DNA of 64,000 nucleotides, from positions 62,001 through 126,000 of the forward strand of contig JAMYHL010000072.1 of the NCBI GenBank assembly GCA_025531455.1. The letters run 5' to 3'. The notes under the pieces were generated by a model that saw nothing but the letters and a program-made list of their open reading frames with translations, was not told the origin of the DNA and searched no databases. The translations under genes were made by a program, and so were the position numbers. Positions 12,604-22,004 of this stretch are shown one piece after another. Positions within the stretch are counted from its first letter, which is position 1; every line of letters starts with the position of its first letter. The DNA is from Apiotrichum sp. Y4204. Its lineage: Eukaryota > Basidiomycota > Tremellomycetes > Trichosporonales > Trichosporonaceae.

Positions 12604-14131
12604 ATGTCTTTCTTGGACGGCATTGCGCGCACATCCCTATCTCTCACTCGCGGTCTTCGTCTTACACGTCCAGCAGTTGCTCGCATTGTTCCATCCGCCG
12701 TTTCCGTTCCACGCTACGCCCACCCACGCCTCGCGTTTGAAACCCAGCGCCGCACATTCATCATGCAGCGTGATATTGTAAAGTGCGCGATTCCTCCAAA
12801 CCTCAACTGATGATGCAGCTTCTACTCGGGCCAGCCGCCGCTCAACCGTTTCTCTTTTATGCGCAACGATGCGGAGAAGCTGAACGGATTTCTCCCGAAC
12901 GCAAAGTTCCTGCTCTTCCAGTGAGTAATCCACCCGACGCGGCCTGACAATCCAGCAAGGGCAACCCCCTTATGTCAACGGGGGAGAACAGCCGCATCCT
13001 TTTCCTCACATACCCCCAAGTTGAGGCGTACCTCGGCGGCCAGTTCGGCAGCGCCCCGCCAGAGGTCACTGACAACCGCGCAAAGAAGGTGTGGGAGAGC
13101 GTGCGTCTGCCAAACACGCTCCCGGGCCTGGTGTTTGTCGGCGTAGATGAGCGCGACGTGGCGAAGAGCGAGGACCTGAACAATCCCACCGGCGTGCCGT
13201 ATTTCGCCCTCGACGCGACCAACGTCGGCTTTGACACAGCAGCAGTGAACGGCGAATGGGGCGAGTCGCGCGCGAGCGCGGCCCTCATGTCGCCGTGGGA
13301 GGCGGGCGTCTTCGCATCCGCGCGGCCGCTCATTGACTGGAACGGGCGCCATCACTACTGCCAGGCATGTGGCTCCAAGACATATTCGCTCTGGGCCGGG
13401 TGGAAACGCGCGTGCATCACCGCGATCGAACCCGTTCCCGGCAAGAAGCCGTGCTTCTCCACGACGGGCCTTCACAACTTTTGCTACCCGCGTACTGACC
13501 CTGTAAGACGGAATGAAGGCCGCAGCTGACGTCAGGTTATCATTATGGGCATTCTTGACCCCACGGGTGACAAGATGCTGCTTGGCAGACAGAAGGGTTG
13601 GCCGAAAGGTGAGTCTGAAGTGTGCTTCACTCTCGGATCACCATCTAACAGGATTCAGGCTTCTACTCCTGCCTTGCGGGATTCATCGAGCCTGGAGAAT
13701 CATTCGAGGAGGCAGTCCGCCGTGAAGTCCTTGAAGAAGCGGGCATCGAGGTCGGGCCGGTATCCTACTCGTCGTCCCAGCCATGGCCGTACCCCTCGAG
13801 CCTGATGGTGGGGTGCTTCGGCCGCGCGCGCGAAGGCCAGAAGATCCGTCTCGACCTGGACAACGAGCTCGAGCACGCAGAGTGGTACCCCCGTGAAGTG
13901 GTCGCGCGCATGGCGACGACCAAGGCCGGCAGCCACTTTTCAAAGGGCGACTTTAAGCAGCTCGACAAGTCGTCAAAGGGCAAGCTCGATGTTGACGGCA
14001 TTGCGTGCGAGCACGTTGTCGACCCCTACGCGTCGTTTACCCGCATGCCCCCCGAGACGGCCATTGCGGGACAGCTCATGCGCCAATGGGCCCTCGGCGC
14101 GCACGCTATCCATCTGGTCAGCAATCTCTAG
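12604..14131 (+). CDS. NPY1: NADH pyrophosphatase (Nudix hydrolase, NUDT12/Npy1 type)
   Basis: Five exons (12604-12782, 12819-12920, 12956-13502, 13536-13608, 13659-14131) with 33-50 nt introns give 457 residues. Features in order: an Arg/Ser-rich N-terminal extension (residues 1-53), the NUDIX-like N-domain VNFYSGQPPLNRFSF, a zinc ribbon beginning HYCQACG near residue 229, a YPRTDP strand, the Nudix box starting GFIEPGESFEEAVRRE near 308, and the NADH-pyrophosphatase signature SQPWPYPSS. The enzyme hydrolyses NADH or NAD to NMNH/NMN plus AMP and can decap NAD-RNA. It ends in SNL, resembling a weak peroxisomal PTS1 (yeast Npy1 ends SHL). A second in-frame ATG at 12763 (MQRDIVNFYSG) would skip the mitochondrial-like extension. 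Choice of start is therefore open, but the enzyme identity is firm. Confidence 0.93.
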
Positions 14132-15219
14132 CCTGAAGATCATGGGGTTCATTATTAGCGGCGACGCGCGATGAAGCTGAACAGACTTTTTGGGAGTCAG
14201 GTGGTTGCTATCTACTGATTTTAACTTAACAACAGTGCCCCGCGCTCGTACCTGTAAGAATCATGAAATATGCTCACGGTACAAGGATCTGTTCCTCCAA
14301 TTCTCCAACGCGATCAAACGTTCATCCCTTTGTGCGGCTCAATGATCTTTTTAGTCAGCTTGGTGTCGTTGCAGCATCTACTCCCTAGACTATGATGTTG
14401 ACAATGACCGATAGGCAGAGTACGCGGCCTCCTCCAAACAACAAGAGATGCTAGAACAATAAAGTCCTCGCCAGGTGTGCCAAACAGTTGCCCACCATCC
14501 ACCTCGTCGTCGACCCCGAACCCCGGCGGGGACTAAGCACATTCCGAGGGTCGCCGCACGGCCTCTTGCTCGTCAATGGTTGGCCGTTGCTCGTCGGGTG
14601 ACCCGCCACACCTATTATGCACTCCCACTCGACCCAACACACACCACAACGCGGACCACAACACACACTCCGTGCAGAGTAGCCTGCCGGTCTGCCGTGT
14701 CGACTTCCGCAACCCTCAGTCACCCGCCGGCACCCCGCCGCCCCCACTGCCAACTCCACAATCCTCGGGAACTGTCCGCCACCCCCGCCGCGCCCGCCTC
14801 TTCGTCCCTGTCGATCATTTCCGGAGGCGTTCAGCAAGCAGTTGGAGTGCACACTCTACGGAACGCAGGCGCTGTGGACGTGACAGTGACTTGCGGGCGT
14901 GTGTGCGTTGCGCGACCTCTCTTCTAAACCCGAAGGTGGGCGGGGAAACCTTGTTTACCCAGGGATCGTCTGAGAGCCGTTAGCGTCCGTTTTGTGGCTG
15001 CTGATCGTCGGGTGCCGATCGCTCTGCCGAAGCCAAGCCGCCGATCGCCCCCGGCCGGCTGATCTGCTGATCCGCTGATCAATGAGGCGTCGAGGACGCA
15101 TACATGCGTGTACGTGTGTGATTGCAACCCATGCGAAACCCTGCAAAGTGAACAGGAATACAGGATAGCAAACATCGCAAAGATGTCACACTACACTCGT
15201 CGAGTATCCGCTCGTGACC

Positions 15220-15273
15220 CAGTTGCCAGTTGGGGAGTCGCCGGCCAGTTGCCGGCCAGTTGCCGGCCAGTTG
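15220..15273 (+). repeat. Tandem 11-bp repeat GCCGGCCAGTT with five CAGTTG sites
   Basis: Three exact copies of GCCGGCCAGTT run from 15240 to 15272. CAGTTG occurs at 15220, 15227, 15246, 15257 and 15268. The last three are spaced 11 bp apart, about one helical turn. Confidence 0.85.
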
Positions 15274-18200
15274 GCGAGTTGGATGTTGCAGCCATACTGT
15301 ACAGTACAAGCTTCAGAGTTTGGTCACCGCCATGTCGCACCTGCAGGTGGAGAGCATGGCCCATGGGGAGGAGGGCGATAAAATAAAGTGTCCGAAACTG
15401 ATTCTGTTGCAGGGCGACGGCATGTATTTGGGGACCGAACGGCGCACAAGTCATGCGAGGCACCGATTGCAACGACTAAGCAATACGGCAATACCCCCCA
15501 CCCCCACCCCCATCGTCTGATCCCTGGAGTCACAACAGAGTATACAACCTGAACATATCCTGTGCATACCCTGACTGTGTGATGGGCGTACCACAATGTC
15601 CGCAAACCCTAATGGGTCCCATAGAATGTCCTCTTGCGTAAGCCACAGCTATACGGGTTCAACCATACCGCACCCCCCTGCTTCGCACCGCAGGACGCGT
15701 TTGTAGTAGCTCGGAAGCTCACAAAAGGGCTGTCACGGTCGTGTTTGCTTTTTCCGATTTCGGCCCCCGCGCGTAGGTTTCGGGCGGGCGGGAACACTGT
15801 AGTCCAGGATCATGGGTAGGTGAATTAACACCCCCGCCCGTCCCGACATCGAATGCGGAGTGCACCTTGTGAGCTGGCGTAGGGGACCGAGGTGGATCGA
15901 TTGGAATAAACACGGTTTGTTGGATGTGGGGCAACGCCTTGTCTGTCGGATGTAAAGCAAGGTTCAGTGGTGGCCAGCGCCGACAGAATAATCAAACAAC
16001 AGCCTTGTTCAAAGTCTGTCAGCAAGATATCCACATGGACACCTCGCTATAGTCGTGGCTGTCAATGTTCAGCGCCACTGCGGTACTGCGGGACGCACAA
16101 GTATCCGTCCTCGCTACCTCTATCTTGAAGAATCACGAGTTGCACGTTGACGAACTTGCCGAGCCACGGCCATGATCCGGCAGCGTACCAAGCCATAACT
16201 TGCTGCTGTTCTGGGAACAAGGTTCATTGGCGAGACAACGGTCTTGAGCACTTTGAGCGGATATCGACATCCGCCACGGAGATACAGGCACATGCCGCGA
16301 CAGATCAAGCTTTCGCAGATAGAGCACTCCGATAAACGGAGAGTGTTCGTTTATCTCGCCTGTCAATGTGAAAGCACAATTCGGACTTGTGCAGCGGTCC
16401 GGGGTGTCCAAACTTCTCCCAAGGTTTGGCACTGCCCTGTATGTGCCTGTGCGTCAAGGTCCTGAACGTTATCAGATGGGACCATTAGTGTAGGAGGTAA
16501 GCTTTGTTGTCGAGTGGCCTGCGGCCGCACGCGGTGCGCTGGAGTCGCAAGCTAGAAGTATGTACGCCGGTGCGCCGCGCTGCGCCGCTGCCGAACCCGT
16601 CTCACCCGCCGGGAAGAGCCAAAGTACGCAAGTCCGACGTCCGACCGGAGGTATGTCAGGCATGCGCTATTTTTGATGGCCAATGGAAACCAGAAAACAA
16701 GGGGGGCAAAAGAGGCGGAGGCTTGCAGATCACTGCCGAAAGCTTGTACACCGTTTGAGCCAGCGGCGCCGGTTAGTACCACGGCGACGACGAACCCAAT
16801 AATGAGTAAGACGGGAGCTTGTTCCATCAGCAGTCCTGGAGCTTTCGGGTCGGAGCGTGCCGACGTCGGGGATGGTCTCTAATATCGGCGCCCTCCGTTC
16901 GTTGAGTTCGTCGTCGATTAGGGTTAGTCGATCAGTCTTGATTCTGCTCTGTTCCTCGAGACGTCGTCGGACGGAGGTCTCTAGTGATGCGCTGAGCATA
17001 TGGTTCGGATGTCGACTACGGCCCCACTGATTCCACTGATCCGAATTCAGGCCAGTCGGAATTCGTGCCCGCCCCCTCCCATCCCCACCTGGTGTCAAGT
17101 CTGCCCACAACCTCAGGATCCAGGAGCCGTTCACCCGGAACAAGGCCCATGCACGCGATAGAAACGGCCACAGGGCAGATGGATTTGTTGGGATGGTATG
17201 GTTAACGATGCCTCGGTTCCTCAAAATATCAAAGTGGGGTACGCGACGGCGACGGTGGGGCATGCCACTGAGACGGACATGAGTTGACTGGGCACCGGAG
17301 TACGTATTAAGGAACGGCGATGGTTTGTGGCTCCGGATAGTGATGAACCTTTGTTCGTACAACTTTGTAGACTTGTGCCTTTGTCCGGATCTGATTCTCA
17401 ATCTTCGGGCTTCGAGACAATATCTAGGAAAACAAAAAGGCAAAAGGGTCCCAGAGGAATCGAGGAATCGCTTGGAATCGCGACAGGAACAACAACAGTA
17501 CAGCTGTGGGCGACGTACAGTATCACATTGGTCCTATCTTGCCCCACGTCTCAGTCTGTGCGCCCCGCGCCACGGTTCCAATTCTCCCAAGTCTCTGCCT
17601 GATCCCAAGACATCAGCCAGAGACAACCAGTTGCAACGCGAGGCGACATCGGGTGGCGTCCAACAAGCCACGGGGCTGCGCTTGTATCTCGCTAAGTCTC
17701 GAGCAAGGTCGAAGCCGCTCGTTTCGTATCCATAAGAGTTATTGAGACACCTGTTCTGTAGTGTCCTGATGCATTCCATACAGCCCCGAGGAGGGAAAGG
17801 GACAGTGGCGGGCCCAGACTGAGCTAGAACAAAGGGAACAGCCTGCGCACAGCTGCGCTTCCATTCGCGCTCGACAATGAATTATGAATCAGAATACAGA
17901 CCGTTTCCACCCTGTAAGAGACTGAAATGGACCAAGACGATGGAACAATTCTATACGTAGCGCGCATTCAACGCGGGTCAGAGTTGAGTTTGGACTATTC
18001 GAGTCCCAGGTACGAGAAGGCCGGTTATGTTTATGAGGAGGCCGAGGCACAGACTACGCGGGACACACGCGTTTCTTTCTGATTGTTTTCGGACACGGTG
18101 ATCGCTTGGGGATCCCCAAATGCGAGTGGGTCGTGTGCTCCACGCGCAGTTCATGGTCTAAAAACGCGTAGGGATAATGTGGTTTGCCTGCTCGGCGTGC

Positions 18201-18780
18201 GTGCAGCGAAGAATCCGGAGTAGTGGGATAGTGGGCCATGAGTCGGGATCGCAGGATCGACACGCAGATCGCCCAGGAAAGCAACCTTAGCCCAAAGCAG
18301 GGAGTGCAGTGTTCTAAATACTGCAACGCCCAGAAATACAATGCAGCATGTTGTTCGGCGATCCTGTGATCCTGTGATCGTGTGGACGTCGGGAGTGCAC
18401 GGTGGCGTGTTCGGGCATGGTTCCGGGTCCCGTCATGAAAGTCAAGCGCGGCCCGGCGGCTGGCATGACATACCTCGTCCACCATCGCCACCATCGACTT
18501 CGCTGACTGTTGTGGCGCTTAGCGGATACCGGATAACAAGAAGCAACAAACTGTATCGTAGATGCGACGTCCACGCAGACTGCTGGCAATAGGTAAAAAA
18601 AGAAGCTTCGGGAGACGACTCCGTTGTGTCCGGCAACCAGGGCCGCCATGCACCGTCAACCTCTGGTTTGCGCGATTTTGCGAAACGGAAGCCCCGACCA
18701 TTGGTCTCCCCGTCGCTGAGTGCTGCGGTGGACTGGATACCAGGAATTGACGCTTCCAGTGGGGTACGACAGGGATGAGT

Positions 18781-18893
18781 CCGAGCCAGAGCCAGAGCCT
18801 GAGCCACGAGCCTGAGCCAGAGCCTGAGCCAGAGCCAGAGCCTGAGCCACGCATCTAAGGGATGAGCCAGAGCCAGAGCCAGAGCCAGAGCCA
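18781..18893 (+). repeat. Hexanucleotide GAGCCA/GAGCCT minisatellite
   Basis: Degenerate 6-bp units, mainly GAGCCA with GAGCCT and GAGCCACG variants, fill two blocks broken by a short spacer around 18850-18861. All frames across it are low-complexity (Ser-Gln or Glu-Pro on +, Leu/Trp or Ser-Gly on -), so apparent ORFs here are repeat artefacts. Confidence 0.85.
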
Positions 18894-20129
18894 AACGAGC
18901 CTCATGACCTGGAATAGAGTTCTTCAACGCATTCTACCAAGAGTCCATTATTGGCCATTCGGTGCTGGGCACTCGCTGCGAGGTCACGGTCGTTATGGCA
19001 GCGGCGATAGTGGATTAAGAGGTGTTGCCACAAACTCCCTGCCATTTCATGTCATGCAGCTTGTAGCGGACCAGCCACTTTGTAGGAAGCGCCAATCGTC
19101 CAAAGCGGGGTCGAGCAGACTTCTGGCCTCGGCACTGTTCTGCACCACGACCAGAGGAATAGCCGCCTTGAGCCGTGAGCATGCCGTTCGTGGCTGTGGC
19201 GGTGATGCAGTCAAATGCTTCTCTGGTTCATTTTGTTCCATTGCATGGATGCATTGATGGTTCTTGCCAGCACATGACTCTGCCAGCACATGACGCGGAC
19301 CTGTGCACGGATGTCCGTTTGTAGTCAAGTGGCAGCCTCACAGGACTTTTTTGATCGAGGTGGCGCCGTCGTCGGTAGTCGTCGTGAAGAGCAGCCGCCA
19401 GCTGCTGCAAACTCTCAATGCGGCACACCGGAAAAGTGATCGCTGCCATCATCCTGCATAAGGGCTGATGATGGGCTGTCACACAGTTTTCTGTCACGCA
19501 GGCGACCCGCCCTGATGGTGGTTGTGGTGGACAAGTGAGCTTGCGACTTCGCGACCTCACGACCTCGCTCTGCCGCGGCGACGACGTTGGTCACTTTGGA
19601 AAACTCTAACATGAAAGCGCGGGCCAGAGGGAGGCGGGGATGCAGTGGGATTAGTGACCGTCCGAATTCGAACTAGAGTTTTGTGCATTCGGACTCTGCC
19701 TCGACCCGTCTCTCCTCTGCCAGCAGCTGGCAGGCTAGTCGGAGTTCGTACGAATACAAATGTTGAGCGCAAGAGCTTAAATGACAGGCGTTCCAGGATT
19801 AGACGAGCCATATGGGACAACTTTACCAGCGGCATTCAGGAACCCTCTGGGAGGAGGGGCGTCTGCAGAACACTCGCGCGCGACGCATGAATCCATCTCG
19901 ATCCTGTCAATTTCGGGCAGCGGACGGAGAGTAAAACCATCATCGCGCGGAATTCCAACATAACGGCCAAGGCCTGTGAGGTGGGCCCGGCGGGGCCGGG
20001 CACGACAGGGAAGTCCAGCCGAGTCCCGACTGCAGGCAAAGGGGACCAACGAAGGGGGGGTCATCAAAGGGGAGGAGGTGGGAGGGCGGCCACTGGCCAC
20101 AGGAATGGAACCCGATTGCGCAAGGTTCA

Positions 20130-20875
20130 CTGGTTCACTTCCACCCTCTCATCCCCCCTCCCCATCCACTCCCCTTCCACACGTACGCACGCCCCGGATG
20201 CTTACTTGCGATGCCCTCAGGTCTTCCGCCGCCACCGTCCCTGGACCCTTGGCTGGCGTGCGTGCACTGGCTCCTGTGTCGCTCCCTTGGCCTCACCAGC
20301 CGCAGTTTCTTCTTTTTTTCCTCTTTTTTTATGTGATTTAATTTTTCCTGGGCAGGGAGGTCACGTAAGTCCTTTTGAGTCTGGCAAAAGGTCGGCGGCT
20401 GTACGCCTCTCTCTCTCTCTCTCTCGCTCTCGCCTGCCTCCCTTGTGCCTTGTGTCCCCTCCCCGCGCGCGCCGCCATCTCCATACCGCCACCACCCAAA
20501 GGCAAGCCCAGTACGCCTCCAACACCACCCACCCAAACCCAAGATCAAGCTCCGGCTACGCCGCGACAGTTCTTGTCGTCCCTCTCGCTCACTGCCCTAC
20601 CTGTTCTCGTCGCTGGTGGGGGATCTCTTGGTATATAGGTCCAGCGTGTTGCTCGACGTACTTTTCCCCATCCACTAGCACCAGCATCCACCACCGCGAG
20701 CCATATCACATACCAGTGCTTTCTCGCTTTGACGTCCACCATCGCACTCTACCACCGCGCACAGTTCCAGACTGGCTTTGATAGCCATCACGACCTTTGC
20801 TCGCTGCCATTCACGACCTTGACTCCCTCGACGCGTTCTCCATCAGCCATCTGAATCTCATCTTCATCACTCGCC
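20130..20875 (+). promoter_or_regulatory. Pyrimidine-rich 5' flank of the cyclin gene
   Basis: The stretch is strongly C/T-rich on the coding strand and includes a (CT)n run at about 20406-20432. CT-rich blocks of this sort are common just upstream of transcription starts in fungal genes, so it probably carries the core promoter and long leader. No exact start site can be assigned. Confidence 0.4.
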
Positions 20876-22004
20876 ATGTCTCTCTACCCCGCCGGAACAC
20901 CGACCTTTACGCCCAGGGCACCCTGCTTTGAGGACCGCATCCACCCCGCCTCGCTGGAGCCCTGCGGCGAGCACGACCCCGCCCTGCTCGACTACATTCG
21001 GTCAGAGGTCACCCCGGAGCTCATCAGTGAGTACTAGAGATTACATCACACCCACAGACGCATGGTTCCTTGTCCACATCGGGAGGATCTGTGTGTGGAT
21101 GGGTGGGGATGATTCTGCGGATCACTGCTCTGCCACACCCACACCCGTGCACAATTTGGTACTAACCATTGCAGCATACATCTCTCGCACCACCACATCT
21201 GTCATCCAGAGCTCCACTACCATCGACCTCTCAAGCGAGGAGATGCGCTCTTCTGGTCTGCCATCGTTGACAACATTCATCTCGGTTGTCTGCGAGCAGT
21301 CCAACGTCCAGGTGCCCACCCTCCTGGCCACCATGGTCTATCTTGAGCGTCTCCGCACACGCCTCCCCCGTGTTGCTAAGGGTACGTCACATCGTTTGAT
21401 TCCTGACTGACGCGCCTTAGGTATGCCCTGCACTCGTCACCGTGTCTTCCTAGCGACCCTCATTTGCGCAGCAAAGAACCTGAACGACTCTTCGCCCAAG
21501 AACAAGCACTGGGCAAAGTACGCCCAGATGTTCTCCCAGGCCGAGGTCAACCTCATGGAGAAGCAGCTTCTTTACCTCCTCGACTATGATCTCTCCATCA
21601 CCGAGGATGAGCTTTGCCACTATGCCTCCCCTTTCCTCGACCAGTACGGCTACGAAGAGGAGATTGCGACCCCCACCTCGATCGTGTCCTCGCCCTGTCT
21701 CCCGGTTACTCCTCGTCTCCCAAACGGTCAGGTGCTCGAGGGGCCTGCCAAGGCCGGCACTGTGGCTGTCCCCACCATCCCTTCCACTACCGAGTGCTAT
21801 AACGTCCGGCCTTACTCGCTGGATCGTAGCAGCTCTGCATCGTCCCTATCGTCGCGCTTGGACGGGCCCATGACACCACTCTCCATCTCGCCAATGACAT
21901 CTGAAGCTTACACCCGCGTGAACGCTCTTCGCGGGGCCCGGGTTGCCCACTCACACTCTGAGCCGGTCTTCGCCATACGTTGCCGCCGACATGAAGACCC
22001 GTGA
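20876..22004 (+). CDS. Pho85-type G1 cyclin (Pcl1/Pcl2-like)
   Basis: Exons 20876-21026, 21175-21381 and 21421-22004 give 313 residues; introns are 148 and 39 nt. The cyclin box spans roughly residues 45-210. Typical Pcl features are [31 protein letters not shown] and [19 protein letters not shown], followed by [14 protein letters not shown]. Such cyclins bind the Pho85 kinase and act in G1/S progression, morphogenesis and nutrient signalling. The C-terminal third is Ser/Thr/Pro-rich, probably phosphorylated and unstable. It begins [10 protein letters not shown] after a long CT-rich leader. The last dozen residues (after HSHSEP) look out of character. A +1 frame continues with a plausible tail to a TAA at 22072-22074, so the true C-terminus may differ. 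Confidence 0.88.

Larger units (their letters stand above)
14132..20875. other. Long intergenic region (6.7 kb), no supported gene
   Basis: No open frame here shows a domain or a credible chain of exons. Contents are short tandem repeats (15.22-15.27 and 18.78-18.89 kb), a GATC-rich stretch at 18360-18379 and, from about 20.1 kb, a pyrimidine-rich leader before the cyclin. A minus-strand hydrophobic segment at 16.65-16.9 kb could be an exon of a small membrane protein but cannot be confirmed. Confidence 0.5.

Noticed and set aside
15220..15273. CRISPR-like spacing of repeats
   Set aside because: Units are contiguous 11-mers without spacers and the genome is eukaryotic.
16730..17443. 237-codon open frame on the minus strand
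   Set aside because: Arg-rich, no domain, and stop-free only by GC bias; no splice partners and no credible start context.
18442..18927. Leu/Trp-rich and Ser-Gly-rich frames on the minus strand
   Set aside because: They are translations of the GAGCCA minisatellite, not proteins.
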